Shown: positions 38,153 to 51,799 of the stretch, piece by piece | Position numbering within the stretch: the stretch's first letter is position 1 | How the letters are laid out: each line of letters opens with the position of its first letter | Assembly: GCA_037074705.1 (NCBI GenBank) | Contig: CM073593.1 | Coordinates: 61,173,501-61,237,500 of the forward strand | Direction of reading: 5' to 3' | Length of the DNA: 64,000 bases | From: Zhengitettix transpicula | Taxonomy: Eukaryota; Arthropoda; Insecta; Orthoptera; Tetrigidae | Notes under the pieces: generated by a model | What the model was told of the DNA's origin: nothing | Databases searched by the model: none | The model's input: only the letters and a program-made list of their open reading frames with translations | Program-made: the position numbers and the translations under genes

Positions 38153-38620
38153 ATCTTCTTCTAATAAAAAAATAGGCTGAGTGTTTATCTGTATATTGTG
38201 GTGTATGTTCCGCATACGCTTTCTGTAGATAAAATTTTGACTAAATTTTGTACACATGTTGCTTACTAACCGGAAACAAACACTGTGGGGGTAAGACCCC
38301 AGTAGCGGGGATGGACTGGGTTATACATTTTCAAACATGCTTAAACGACCGATATTGACGTCAAATAAATATTTTTCTGGGTCAATAAGATTGATAGTGT
38401 TTCCTCACATGTTGTTTGTGTATAATTTCAACCCCTTTCGGCATTGTAGAGCAGCACCCTTAGGGGCGTTACATAAAAAAACCACAGATTGGAGTTGATT
38501 CAGGGGCTATAGATGTTGCTGAGTTTAATTATGACATTAAACTATCCTGTTAAGTTGTACTTCTACTCATATGAGTATGGTGGACGGGAAAAACAAGTTC
38601 CGCGTTCAAACTTAAACGCA
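38153..38620 (+). mobile_element. Helitron-like relic, copy 2
   Basis: It starts tcttctaataaaaaaatagg and shares ordered blocks with 45076-45600: gtatgttccgcatac, attttgtacacatgttg, accggaaacaaacactgtg, taagattgatagtgtttcct, aatttcaaccccttt and agcacccttaggggcgttac. It is also alignable with the 12.2-12.9 kb element. No clear CTAG end remains. Confidence 0.5.
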
Positions 38621-38694
38621 TGGTGCAGTTCTGGCGAAATTTTATGGTATATTTTTGTCTCGATAATAAGTACCTGGAGTACATTTTAAGCTTT

Positions 38695-38981
38695 TATATT
38701 AGCGACAGTATTATTGTGCCTCTTAAGGCACCGGGATTGTTCTTCTCTGAATGTATTGGGAGTATTTCCGATTCTCTTATGATACGGGGAGTATTTTATA
38801 GTCTTAATGGTAATGGGAGTATTTCTCACGCTCTTAACGAACATGTTAATTCTCTTAAGATAGTGCGTGTATTTTTAACTGTATTAGGATATCGTGTATA
38901 TTTTTAAGTCTCTTAGGAAATCAAGAATATTTGTGACTCTTTCCAAGCACCAGGTTTTTTTTGACGCCCTTAAAGTACTAT

Positions 38982-39019
<38 letters not shown>

Positions 39020-39075
39020 GGTATTGGGAATATTTATGGTTCTCTAAAGTCATGGAGGTTTCTGACGACGAAATT
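38695..39075 (+). repeat. Degenerate minisatellite, about 29 bp period
   Basis: Successive units begin gggagtattt, gggagtatttt, gggagtatttct, then gcgtgtattttt, cgtgtatattttt, aagaatatttgtg and later gggaatatttatgg. Each is followed by a ctcttaa-type block 10-15 bases later. Unit spacing is 28-30 bp. A (TA)n tract interrupts it at 38984-39016. The 95-codon open frame across 38620-38907 is a product of the tandem structure. Confidence 0.65.
38984..39016. repeat. (TA)n microsatellite
   Basis: Uninterrupted TA tract embedded in the minisatellite. Confidence 0.95.
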
Positions 39076-42000
39076 AGCATTTTATCTCCAAGGTAGATTA
39101 AGTCAAATCTTGACTAATACATTAATGTAGAATTAAATACTTTTTCTGGCTTATTTAAATAATTACTCGAGAAACGCCAAGCACCCTCGTAGTAATACGA
39201 TTTGTACATTCGAGTTTCTCTCCCGGTAAGCTCAGACTTTTTTTTATAGAAATAACTGTTTTGTACAAATTTAGGCCTGTACTAATGAGCAAGATTAATA
39301 GTTACAGACTTAAGAAACACTTCCTGGATCTGTGAAAATGAATGTAGTATTCAGTAACGACTAATATTTTATTATTAAATACATTTTAATCAATTAAATA
39401 CTAATATATTACATAATAAACGTATGTACAACAAATTTTGTGTTTAAATAATTCCTATTTCACCCGACGACTATTTAAATGCTATTAGTTTGTAATGTCA
39501 ATCGTTATATTTTTTAAGATTAAATCAATTTTCTGGAGCCTTGTTTGGCTTCATCCTAAATTGTGTGATTATAATAAGATTGGAAGGGTTCGATATTCCT
39601 CATAATGAAGAAGTATTCACATTGAACTAAAGAGTTAAGGATGTTTTAATTTTTTTGTTGGAAAAAGCAAATAAATTAACAATGAGATGCCTAAAAATAA
39701 ACCCGACCTTCTTCACTCGGGAACGAAAGATTACGCTTATTGAAGAGCATAAAACTTATTTCAAACAATTTTAACTCGAATACAGTCTTGGAAATCAGTC
39801 TGGCTTGCGTTTATCCTGTTTATTCCGTTTATCAAAAGTTAGTAAAGTTCTAAATTCCGTTGCTCGTCGAGTAAAATTTTCTCTCTCACTAAATGGCTCC
39901 GGAAATTGAATAACGACTGTGGAAGAAATTTATTCGATATCTTGTTGAAAAGGGCGAAGAATGAAACGATAGCGTTTTATCTGCCTAGAATTGTTCGATA
40001 TTTGAAAATTGGAAAATATCAGGATGTAAAACAGTTTACTCACACAAATATTTATTTATTAAGCAATAATGCTTGAATAAAAGTTTCAAGACAAGGTTCA
40101 GGGAAAGCCATGGCTTTTATAAATACATTTGGAAGATGAAAATTAATGGAATAAATTAATTAAATATAAATTACAATAACAACCATAAAATACGAGAACA
40201 ATGAATTTTTATTTTAGTAAAAACTGAATAAATTCCGTTCTCTGGACGAAATATGCATAGTTCAATTTAAATGACTTCTAGTAACAAGCTTAAAGTTAAA
40301 ACCTGATCAAACTGGTTTTAACGTTAGTTAAACACATTTACGTTGGTTTCTAACACCAATATACGTGCCAGTTTTGGTTTCTGTATCTTTAATAAGTCTA
40401 ATAACGCAGCACTCTTGGTCTCCATTTTACACGAAATACTAATCCATTTAACCTAAATCTTAGATCCAATTGTGTCTCTTAGCTGAAGATTACTACTGCG
40501 GTAATTCCGGGAAAATTCCACGTACAATTTCCGCTGTCTCCAATCCAAAGTTTTTAATTAATAGGATTTATCACATATTCAGTAAGCGCAAATAAAGTAC
40601 AAATTATTCATCGGGTTTACCTCGTAAATAAATAAAATCTAAGATATTGAATTTCTTAATAAGTTATTTCATGGTTTCGTTTTAAAACTACAGTTCATAA
40701 TACGTTTAATGTCCTATTAGGGAAATAACTCCGTTCAGATAAACACGAAAACTAAATTATCGAACATTGATTTTTGGTTTTCCTCTTTAGTTTCGCCATA
40801 TGTCAGAAAATGAAGCGGTAAATTATATATTGTACGCTCTATACGAATCAAAAATTTATTCAAAATTTAGTTATTTGTTGGTCATTTTTATTCTCATTAC
40901 TTCGGGCACGATAACGTGTATCTTCCAATTAACAGATTCACGATAGGCTATCACACAATGCTCATAAATGGAAAATAATATTTTGGTTCAATAATTTGTT
41001 TTTGTTTATATTATGAAAATGAGGGAAAATAGTTTGCCTCTATGAAACTCATCAATTTACTCTGTCGTCGAAACACCACACATTATATCACAGATGTAAT
41101 TTCGCCTTCCGGGATAAGTAATTGCCACTATAGTCTGTTTTAAATTAGAAGTCTCCACGTAGAACACACGTCTTATACAACCCCGCTGAAAGCAGTAGAA
41201 TAACTCCAATATTGGGCGGATACGCTGCTTTATTTCAAGAAACGTGATTGATTCTAAAGCACAACCCTCGCTCGAACGAACTACTATTGGTCTTCTCATT
41301 TAAAACAGACTATATTTAGAAGAAGTTTTAATTAAACATTCGAAGGGTGTTATACTTTACGATTATATATTATAACTTAAGTTGATCGTAAACGTGGGAA
41401 TGTTTTAATTTCGTCCATTATTGCGTAGGGAGTCGATTAAAATCACTTAATGAACAGTTTCGAGAGTTCAATGCACCATCGTTTTACTGTTTCGCCGTTA
41501 CCGTAAAGACTTGATGAGAAAGCTTCTTATGGGTTTCATTTAAGACACGTTCCCTTAATTTCACTTGACCTGAATAAAACGGTTTAACTCATACTCGTAT
41601 TTTGTTGTTGTCTTACACTGTAATTGTCAGGTAGCTTTAATAATGATTTCGTTGGGAAGCGCGTATTTCTCTTCCTAGTATTTTCCAGAACTTTCGTGTT
41701 GAACACTAAGCTCTTTCAAGCCTTCTTCCAGGAAACTTGACAGCACTTTGAAGAGCATCCACCAAGAAAACTGCTCGAATTATTTTAAATTTTTAAATTT
41801 TACTTAAGAGGAACGCATAAATTTCTTAAGTTATATACCAAAATTTATCACACATTCATTCTACTGCAGCGTCGATTTCATTTCCCCCATTGCGGTCCGT
41901 TTCAAGGAATTAATAAACATTTATCAACTCTGTACCAACCATGGGCATTAAAAAAAATGTATGAACACAGCCAAAATTTCTCTTATAAAATAAACTTAAA

Positions 42001-44085
42001 ATTAACACAACGGAAATCGGTTACAATGGGCATCGCAAATAGATCATTTCGTAGAATATCTACAAGAAAAATTATGTATATAACATCAATTTTTGGCTAA
42101 TATTTAAAGAATAATGTGGCAATTATTTACTCTACCGTACGAAAAGTTCTGTTAATTCTTATGTTTATTTGTTAATAAAACATTTATGATTAATTTAGCA
42201 GTGTTTATACATTTACAATTATCTTGAATGACGATAAATATATGTATTAAAAATCTCTATATGTTTTACACAAAATGTTGTATGATTTTTTTCACTTGTA
42301 TCGTTATTCTACAATTTTATCACGGTTTTATTTAGCTGCAGCATGAATTCCACTTATCCTAGAACTCGTTCCGTGGGAAATTAATTAAAAAATTTCTACA
42401 TTCCTTTACATTTACAGTTGAATCGGATCTATATTTCAATATTTAATAAAGTTTTGTGGAGAATATAACCGCACCATCAGATGAACTACAAGACCGTGAT
42501 AATTATTCCAATTTTCAAAGGGAGGCGTGGTTCGGGTTGGAGAGAACTAGAGCATCGATCTCAAGACCAATTTGCATCGGTTCAGTAATTCGTAAATTTT
42601 TAGAGTAGCTACCAGCTAGATATTTGGAAAGTATACAATGGTCCTAATAAGGTCAACAAGAATTTGAAGAGTTTGTGAAGGGCATGTAATAGTATTATTC
42701 CTTGAGTAGTCAATGTCCTTAGAATGTTCTGCGAGATCGTCCATTTTATTTTCACTAAACCGCTCAACATATTATCGGAAAAGTCAAGTAGCTGGTATTT
42801 TTAGGTAGATTTGATTCTGTGTAAGCGGAATTTCTCGTTCAACGATCTAGGAAGATAAAACTTTGTAAACAACAACGTAAGAAGATAAATACATTTTTGT
42901 ATTCAGAAGCCCTAAATTTCTGTTTACACCGTTTTTGAATCATAAATATTTGATTATATATGGTACAATTGTTATATATATTTTGTGACGTAAATTCAAG
43001 TCTATGGACAAGTGCGACGCATCGCCGGTCACGATTATATTATGAAGAATAATATTTATATTGAATAATTTTTTTTAATAAATATTACAACCTTCATTTC
43101 TCTATCAATCACAAAGAAATATGTTTTTACATTTTTAAACCATCTTCAAAGTTTTTTTAGTAAATAGTTTGAAGGTATCCAAAATTCTACTTTTTTACAT
43201 AAAAATGTTTTATAAATTAAATTAAAATTCTTACTTTCAATATTATTACCTTTAATACATATTAATGGATTAAGGGCGACATAATCAAAAATTAACAATC
43301 TTATATTGCTCTATTAGGAAAAAAAATTGTAACCACTTCACACGAAATTATTATTGAATATTGACGGACAATAGGCAGAATAAGACGCCCGCTCTACGTA
43401 AATAAATAACGTGAAACAAAGCGTGAAAGCAAGAACGATTAATTATTAAATCCAACTTTTACAGGAAAAGGAATCATATAACCTTCTTAAAGAGCGGACG
43501 TCGGGTAATGATCATCGATAATCGATAGGTGGAAATATTCTGCAACACTATTCGTCTCAAGTCTAAAAAGATTTGGATGACGAAATTGTAAAATAATTTC
43601 ACATGTTATATGTTTCATATTAAATTTATAATAATTTCATATAAAGTCCTGAGAATTTCTATTTCAGTGCCCTGAAGAATACGTGATGTTAAGATTACGG
43701 ACAGTACTACGTATCATTTATTAATTACGCAAATTTACATTTTTAGTAAAAGTTATAATTATCAAGGCTGTTCATAACTACTTATTATAATTTCTTATGT
43801 AATGTAATTTTTAAGACGTGTTCGTATCCATAATAAAGAAAATTTTGAGAATATAGTCATGGATTTCTTAAGTATCTTTACTATGAGTATTTATAAATTA
43901 TTTGTCTACACTAATCAATATAGTGCCAAATCTCCTAATTTTTAAACTACAAAAAATCGATAAAGTTTTCACTATTTTGTGGTAATCTTCATTATTACAC
44001 ATAAATAATAATTCCGTTTCTCCCACCCATTTTTAGTGAAAATATACATTAATAACGAAAGTAAAAATCATTCTATACGAATATT
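39076..44085. other. No gene seen
   Basis: About 5 kb of AT-rich DNA upstream of the first recognised receptor exon. I looked on the minus strand for a TM1-like hydrophobic run with a Gly-Asn motif and a phase 2 donor and did not find one. The 80-codon minus frame at 41057-41299 has no TM1 character. Confidence 0.5.
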
Positions 44086-44232
44086 ATGGATCTTTCAAGC
44101 AATATTCAGGAAATTTCGAATACGATTCTCGGCATTGATAACAACCTCGTATCGCGGACTTTGGTAGAGCCTCTCAAGTTGTTAGGGATTCTGTCAGCAC
44201 AACAAGGAACGAAGTCAGCGACAGGAAAGAAG
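44086..44232 (+). CDS. Possible first coding exon of an unknown gene
   Basis: From an ATG, 49 codons stay open to a donor-like AAG|gtaatt; read through, a stop follows two codons later. The peptide begins MDLSSNIQEISNTILGIDNN and includes LVEPLKLLGIL, with balanced composition unlike the local AT-rich background. It sits at the left edge of a CpG-containing patch (44205-44350). I do not recognise the protein and found no convincing second exon. A chance frame or part of an antisense transcript is quite possible. Confidence 0.2.
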
Positions 44233-45075
44233 GTAATTTGATCTGTGCTGCTGCCTGTTTTCCGTCGAGGCGCCGCGTAGTTGTTAGTTGCTTGTGTTTG
44301 TTTGCACGAAGCTCGCGGCGTCGACATTCGCCAGGGTTTACTCTGCAGAAAGAAGGGCAACCGAATGACGTTTGTCCGTAATCATCTAAGAATGAGCAAA
44401 TATTTGAGAAGGGGAAGAAAATGTTTCACCTTATCGTTCACCGAGTTGCGTTTTCCACTGGAGGTTATTTTGTTTAAACCATATTTTTTTCTAAAAATTG
44501 GATAAAAGGCAGATTCCCTAAATATACGCCTCTGAAGAATTGAAAATATTGAATAAATTTTCAAAATTAAATAAAAATAATTTCTCTCCTTTTTAAATAC
44601 GTTATTTATAAAGCCAAATAACAGATATAATTACTAGATTAGGGTATACTCAAATATTTACGTATGTCCCGAGGAATTGAAAATTATAAAAATTTGATGG
44701 AGCTTGAGAGAAGATGTATTTTTCTCTCTCTGTGTGTATATTACAATACATGTCACCATACAGTTTTAATTAATATTGAAACTTGATAAAAAAAAACAGA
44801 GAATTTAATTTTATTGGGATCATATTATTCCACTCAATTATATGATTTAATTTATAAATATCAATTATTTTCAAGTACCGAAAAGCAATGTCATATAATT
44901 TGCGTTCATAAAATATAGTACTTTTGTCTGATTGAACTTTAACAATTTTTCAGTTATAATTCTTTATTTTATTTGTCATTGAATCAACTTTTTATTGGAA
45001 CTTACACTTATTCCTTTAAATTACAAGTAATATAATTATATTTCACCACATAAAAAACGTTTAATATAGAATCTA
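44233..45075. other. CpG-containing patch, then AT-rich DNA; no supported gene
   Basis: 44250-44330 contains several CG dinucleotides (cgaggcgccgcg, gctcgcggcgtcgac), which contrasts with the neighbourhood and could mark a promoter or untranslated exon. Beyond 44500 the sequence is AT-rich. Confidence 0.4.
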
Positions 45076-45600
45076 TCTTCCTCTAATAAATAAATAAGTG
45101 ATCTTATTTTTCTGTGTATGTGTATTTCACATACAAATCTACACTCATGGAGAAAATTTGACCAAATTTCGTACGCGAGTTTTCAAAAATTCTTAAACGG
45201 CCAATATTTGCGTCGGATAAATACTTTTTCGCGGGGATGAGATTGATAGTTTTTTCCTTATGTTGTTTTCGTATAATTTCAAGCCCTTTCTGTATGTGAC
45301 GGGAACACCCTTAGGGGTGGTGGTGGAGGGGCGTTATGTAAAATAAAGCAAAAACAACCTAGGTTGACGACGAATTTGGGGTGAAGGCTGTCGCTGAGTT
45401 TAATTATAAAATTCATATTTCTGGTTAAGTTGTTCTTCTACACGTATTAGTGGAAGGGGAAAACAATCTGTGTATGTTCTGCATACAAACCTACACCCCT
45501 GGATCAAATTTGACCAAATTTTGTACACGTCGTCTTTTAAAACCGGAAACAAAGACTGTGTGATCACATAATAATGATAATTATATATGTTTGTGTGGTG
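45076..45600 (+). mobile_element. Helitron-like relic, copy 3, with partial tandem duplication
   Basis: It begins tcttcctctaataaataaat and aligns with the 38.2 kb copy through the agattgatag, aatttcaagccctttctg and cacccttagggg blocks. The opening block (tgtgtatgtg...acatacaaatctacactc...aatttgaccaaattt, from 45112) recurs at 45470-45535 as tgtgtatgttctgcatacaa, so about 358 bp is partly duplicated in tandem. Confidence 0.5.
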
Positions 45601-46281
45601 AGGGAGCAAATTAATTATTTTTTTAAATATAAAATGCAGTTTTATACTAATAATAATAATCTCACAAAGTCACTCGGAGCCAATAAAATTGAAAAAGTTT
45701 TTCCAATTTGCTGATTGAATTACGAGACAATTACGCGATAAATTGTTTCCAAAGATTTATGACTTTCACAATATGTTTTATTAAGTTACAGAATGTATCG
45801 TAATTAATCTTTTACAGGCAATATATTTCAGTAAAGTCGTGGAAGTTGAAATGTGGAAGTTCAACCGAATGTTGTGATATATAAAATAAGTTTCTGCGTA
45901 TCTTAAAATGAAACTGAATTTAATTTATTATTCCATCACTGCTTCGATTTCGTCACATGAATTTATCATACTCTGGAAAAGAAAAAGAAAACATTGTTTA
46001 CATATGCATTTATATAAAGCCAATATGATCATAAGGGGATTTTAAAAGGACCCTGATCCCAAGCGACGAATGATAGGAGATTTCTTTGAATACATTATAA
46101 TCCAACGAAATAATGACTTCAATATGAACTTTTACCCTTTTCGCGACTCCTCATAAAATTCCAATTTATCTTCTCGACGAAGTGAAAAGAAAAAACGTTA
46201 CCAAATACGCAGTATGAAAGCAAATAGTACTAATGCAAATATAAATAAAAGACGGTGAAGACTAGATTATCCCCAATATCT
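45601..46281. other. No gene seen
   Basis: AT-rich DNA ending in a T-rich run next to the A-rich 3' end of the following minus-strand family A copy. Confidence 0.6.
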
Positions 46282-46790
46282 TTTTTTTTTGGGGTGTAGA
46301 TAGGCTATGTATAGGGTAATCCACATAGTGGCAACTCCCCTCTTATAGCATAGGAAAGGGATTTGAAAGGGGGGATGCGGTAGGGTGTAGGAAGGTAGCC
46401 AAGGGTTACTAGGGCCCCCGGGCTATATTTTAAGGATCCTACCCGGCATTCGCCTAAAAGTAATGCAGGACAAACCCTATAAAAAAACCTGCATCGGGTA
46501 GGTCGGGCATTTGGTACTTGTCCCACGCCCTTCCGATGACGGGAGAGGAGTTTGCTGTGGGGACGCAGCTTACCCCTCGCCATGCCTTGGCCTGTTTAGG
46601 AGGCAGCTGGCCGACTATTCCAATAGGAATAGCGGACAACTCTTGCCGTATGCCCAAGGTCTGCGACCCCGGAACATACACCTCTCAAAACAGACCGAGG
46701 TGCCTCGGCATGTGGGAATCTTAGTTCAAAAAACCAGAGAGATGTGAGAGCATCCCCAAAGGTAGCCCGCCAGAGCTCACAAACTCATAA
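46282..46790 (-). repeat. Family A repeat, near full-length copy
   Basis: Read on the minus strand it runs from gagctctgg / gggctacctttggggatgct, through gaggcacctcgg, ccttgggcatacgg, cctattccaattgg-type, ctgatgcagg-type and gccgggtaggatccttaaaa blocks, to ctatacatagcctatctaca and an A-rich tail. It is one of the best copies for deriving a consensus, about 500 bp. Open frames of 68-92 codons on both strands reflect its GC content. Confidence 0.8.
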
Positions 46791-49700
46791 TAATGCAGCG
46801 CAGTGAGAGAAAGAGAGAGACGGAGAGAATTGAAAGAATACAGTTGTTTTTCAGATTGAAAATGTTACGAATTCGATTTGCAATAAGGATGCAGTTGTGT
46901 ATGTGTCGAAATTTTTTATCTGAATTACTATAGAATGATTATTGAACAGATATGGACTATTGGTATTTTTCTGTCCTAATCATCATGAATATAACTTTAA
47001 TTTTCGTAAAAAGTAACATATCTAATGTCTTAAGGTTCACTGTAAAAGAATTTAAAATATTAAGTTTTCAATTCAAACCGAAAGACTTGGCTCATACAAT
47101 GCGTCAGGTCCTTTCATGACCTAATATCATCTGGTGACAATTTTTCTGAGAATAATTACTATTGTCTCTCAAATTATATCGTCATTAATTAACGTTGGTC
47201 AATTTTCAGTCAAAGTTAGTGCGTGACGTCTGAGTCAACTTCCCTGCGTGAACTCGCCTCATAAACCCTTAATGAAGTGAAACGGATATTAAATTACTAT
47301 TATTACGACAAATGGCGTGGCCAAGTCCTTGCACATTAACTAAGTCCCGTGTGTAATTTGATATTTCAGAATCAGTTATCCACATATTAAACGAAACGTA
47401 ACCTCAATTAAAGTCTCAGAATCAAAGAGGCTAACAGAATCTTTTGCTCATTGAAGTGCGAACGAGGACAGAGAACTGACAAACGTATTGAACGTAATCG
47501 AAACTCTTTTCCCTCAGCCAGACCCACGATTCCGAACGCGGAAGCAAAATAAAATATAAAAAAAAAGGTTCTTGACAATAGAGCGGAAACGAAAATGTTC
47601 GCGATGAAAGAAAGAGGTGTGTCTGAAAGCTGCAGTAACGTCGCTTCGTACGTAGTAAAATGTTTCCAGCAGACCAAAATAAAGTGAGTCTAAATTTTGC
47701 CTTTATAGAAATTGTTTCTAAAAAAAAGCACGGAAATCGACTTTTAAAAAATTTCAACTTATATAGGCTTCGAGGACTAGATATTTTTCAATTTATTCTC
47801 CATTCTTAGGAAAAATAGGAGATATTCATTATTATTATAAACGTAGAAGGTGGGAATAATCAAGCTATTATCCTTCGGACATCGGTTAAATGAGATATAA
47901 TGCATCATAAAGTTTCATTATCAACGGTTTTAATTAACGAACAGTATTTCGGAAATGATAATAATGATAAACATCATTGTGCTGCTATCTTTATTGGACA
48001 AATAATTTCCATCAATGAATTGGATGTAGGTGAATTAAGTAATCCCCTTATACCGCGTACCAATTGAATTGGATTACAATATTATGCAAGGTATAGCAAG
48101 TTACATGACCGAATTTGTTCCCGCTTTGACCCATATCGAGTGAGAAGCCCTAGAAACACGAAGGAGTATGTGAAGTTGAAGGTCTTCCACGTGTGTTGCA
48201 TGTTAAAAACCTGGCGTGCGTGTAAAAGCATGGTCATGGTTACCTCCTGCCAGATCTTTCCTGATTCCCATTTCTGCAAAACTTTGAAATACTAAGCCGT
48301 CAGAGCAGTCAAAGAATCATTAAATTAACATCATGAAAAAAACACATAACTATATTTTAAGATACTAATAGTTGGCCGCATTATTTCCAAAACAAATTCT
48401 CCAATAATTAATAAAGTCAGCATTATTTACGCCAATCCGTTATATATTTATATATATTCATATTTTAATATTTAAAAAATGCCGTATCAATTTTTATATT
48501 TGATTTATTTATTTATTCCATTAGTGAGGAAGTATGATAAATAAAAGCATGCACAGATAAAAAATATGTCAATTACAAACAAAGACAGAACACACACAAA
48601 TAAGAACAATACGCAAAATACTTATCAATTAAAATACCAAATAATAATTACGAAAATTTAATATAAATATATAAATAACTATTTGTAAAGCAGAATAATT
48701 AAAAACAGGAAAATACTTAAGTGAAAAAGGATTAATAGGTAAATGTGAAAGAAACCTCCTGAACTTAAAAAATAATCAAATCTATTGTTTTAATTATACA
48801 TGTTACTGTTATTATAATTGTTATTGAATTACTTTTCTCAAACGTTCTTGAGACGGATGCGTATCATTTTCACACAGTAATTATTAAAACACTTTTGTAA
48901 GTCAATGGACCCAGAGTAAGATACTTAAACGAAATTAATCATCCGAAAATAATAATAAATTTCAGGGAAAAAAACAGAATGAATTCACTAATAAAAATAT
49001 TTAACGTAGAATGTATCTACAAGAGTACCTTGTGGACCTCCGTTTAATATACTAAATTTTATTGAATTTGGTCAAACAATTTAGACAAGGTTTCAATTCA
49101 TTTTCTATCCATCTTGCAATAATCTTTAAGAGTAATAATATTTAATTTATTTATAAATTATATTCATTTGAGAATAAATATTCAAGTTGTAGTATTATAG
49201 GATTTTTTGTATATAGACCTATTTGTATGTGAAAATTAATTTGATGATAACCACGGATGTAAAATCACAAAATAAACGTATAAGCGATAATAGGAAAATA
49301 TTAGAAATGTTAACTAAAGGTCTTCATATAGGTATTAAAAGAAAAGTTAATGCATGTTACAAATGTAAATTCATTAATGTAGCGTTTCAGAAAAATCGTT
49401 TCTTTACCCTGTGAATGGTTTGTTCTTGCGTTTATTAAACTAAGAATGAAATATTACTGTATACATATGTTAATGCGTGTCAGGGGAAATTTTATTGAAT
49501 GCCATACACTTGATTCGTAAAATAAATACGTTATGCCGTTACACCTTTCTTCGCTCGTAGTCGTAACTATGCGAAGTCGTGTGTGGAAAAGCAACACCCT
49601 TTACATATTTCAAAAGTAAGCTGAAAATATTTTCCTTTGTATTATTCAGGATGTTCTCATATATTGTACAGATATTATAATATGCGCCGCAGTTAGACAT

Positions 49701-51799
49701 CTCACTACAGAAATGTTTTATCGCATATCTTGGATTGGCTAGGACCAAAAATGCACCGCATTATGAGAAATTAAATGTGGTAATTCGTCCACATTCTAAA
49801 AAATTATCTATTATCCCTACATCATTAAATTAGCTTAATAATCCATTTTGTCTTCAAAATATGTACGTATAAAATTCACTAAAATATTTTCCAGGTTTAT
49901 TTCCTAAAAAAAGATACGTTTAATTATTTTCGTCAATTGTAGCATGTTTCATTTTAACCCATCCCCACTTGGACGTGTACCTGACAGAACCGTTAATTAA
50001 AGACTCATGACAGACATTTTGTCTACTTTTTTTACCTCACCTGTAGCAATTTGAATACAAATGTTTATTATAACAGGAATCCATAAGGAAAGTGAGCTCA
50101 TTTTTAAAGCAGTGAAATTAATTTTTTATTCCTGAGTCATCTACAATTAAAGTTGAAATTAAAAATGCTACTTTTAAAATTATTCTACTGGAATAATTGC
50201 AATTTTGTTTATAATTTATGAGTTCGTAAATTAATTATTCATACAATTTTTGACCACATCATGCTTAATTTTAAACTCACTAAAATTATACTTATTACTG
50301 TATACTTACTGAAATTCTGAGAATTTAATTAAAACAAGTAGAATTTTCTTTTTATGAAGATTTTATCCGTTAAATATTAATTACTTAAAGAGAATGAGTA
50401 ATTTTAAACATGTAAAAATATTAATGGATGTCTTGTAAACAATAATTTCATTTAAATTAGCTCAGACAGTTTACTAATTGCGAACATTAATGATAGCCTT
50501 TTCCAGAGGTTAAAATATGTACTTTAAAATGCAAGGGAAGTCATTTATAGAAAATAATACAATTAATAAATCAAAATATGTCGTGATTCATCTCAACAGG
50601 CTCTCACGAATGTCACAGTCAAATTAGAGCAGCAGACACTGACTAATTAAAGGTGATAATTAGGAAAGGTAACTTAATTTCTATTTTTATTCCAAAGCTT
50701 AAATTAAAAACATATTAATAAGATACTTTATTGTTTAAATACCAATTTAATTTTAATTTGAGTTATCCTTTCATGTACTTTCTTTGATAAAAAAAAATAT
50801 GTGTACGTTTGCTAATACATATTTCTTGTTTTTTTCGTCGCTGAATCAAATTTACTTGTCTTTACCAGACTTCAAAATCAACTTGAAAATTTGGTAATTC
50901 GAACGAATTTCTATTTATTTACCTAACATAAATGTGTGTGTCACTAATTGTTTTAGAATCCTCTTACGAAACATTGTAAGGAGCTTATATACGGAATTAT
51001 TTATGGATGTGTGTAATTGTGTAACTATTAACCACAGTTTTGAAACTGTATTAAAATAAAATACAATTGTTGTCTTCTGGTGTACTTAACTAATAAAATT
51101 ACAGTTGAATATATGTAATTTAATTATAACGAAGATTCTTTTAGAATTAATTGAACATCGATATTCTACCCCAAAACGTTGAGAATTAAATTCTTCAACG
51201 CCACTTTTTTGTGGTTTATCGTTCTAATTACACGAATTAATTTAGATGAGAGTGATTGACACTATCATTCAAATAATCGTTACTTCAAAACTTCACGTAA
51301 CTTGGGAGGAAATATCTTGGGAAATATTAATTTCATAGAAAATTACTCGACTGAAATTCTGCAAATTTTGACAACCTGAAACAAATTTCTGTCCCTTATT
51401 GCTGTTTGTGTAGTCAATGTCTTTCAGCGGACGGAAAGGGAGCATGTTTATAACGGAGCTATTTAGAAACTTTTTCGATTAATGTTGACAGCGACGAGTG
51501 GTTATAAAAGTGTGGACGGAACTAAACGCAAAACCACAAAAAAAAAGTCATGTCACAAGGCTAAAGTAACCAATGTGAAGGAATTTACGCTCGACGTAAT
51601 TTAATATTTCTATCTTTACTCCACAATAGTGGATAAGTTGGCAATATTTTTCCGAACATGACAGATGTTTATTTCTGTCGGATGTTAATTTCTTACTGTT
51701 CATCCTAGTTTATTACTGGTATGGAAAAGAACACAGAAAAATTTTGTATACATAGATACAAATCACATTTATGGAGGTTCCATTTTTTTAGAGTAAAAG
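46791..51799. other. No gene seen
   Basis: A short GA-rich tract follows the repeat (about 46800-46840). The rest is AT-rich. Overlapping minus frames at 47408-47757 (89 and 108 codons) are hydrophobic but show no receptor TM1 signature, and neither is recognisable. Confidence 0.55.

Noticed and set aside
38620..38907. 95-codon plus frame
   Set aside because: It lies across a degenerate tandem repeat of about 29 bp; the peptide shows the same repetition and no domain.
39580..39610. GGTTCGA-like word considered as a tRNA B box
   Set aside because: The downstream bases do not complete the B box and no cloverleaf or A box could be placed.
46305..46747. Several 68-92 codon frames on both strands
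   Set aside because: By-products of the GC-richer family A repeat; reported as a repeat instead.
47408..47757. Overlapping hydrophobic minus frames, considered as a TM1 exon for the receptor
   Set aside because: They lack the Gly-Asn TM1 motif and a phase 2 donor placed after a basic ICL1.
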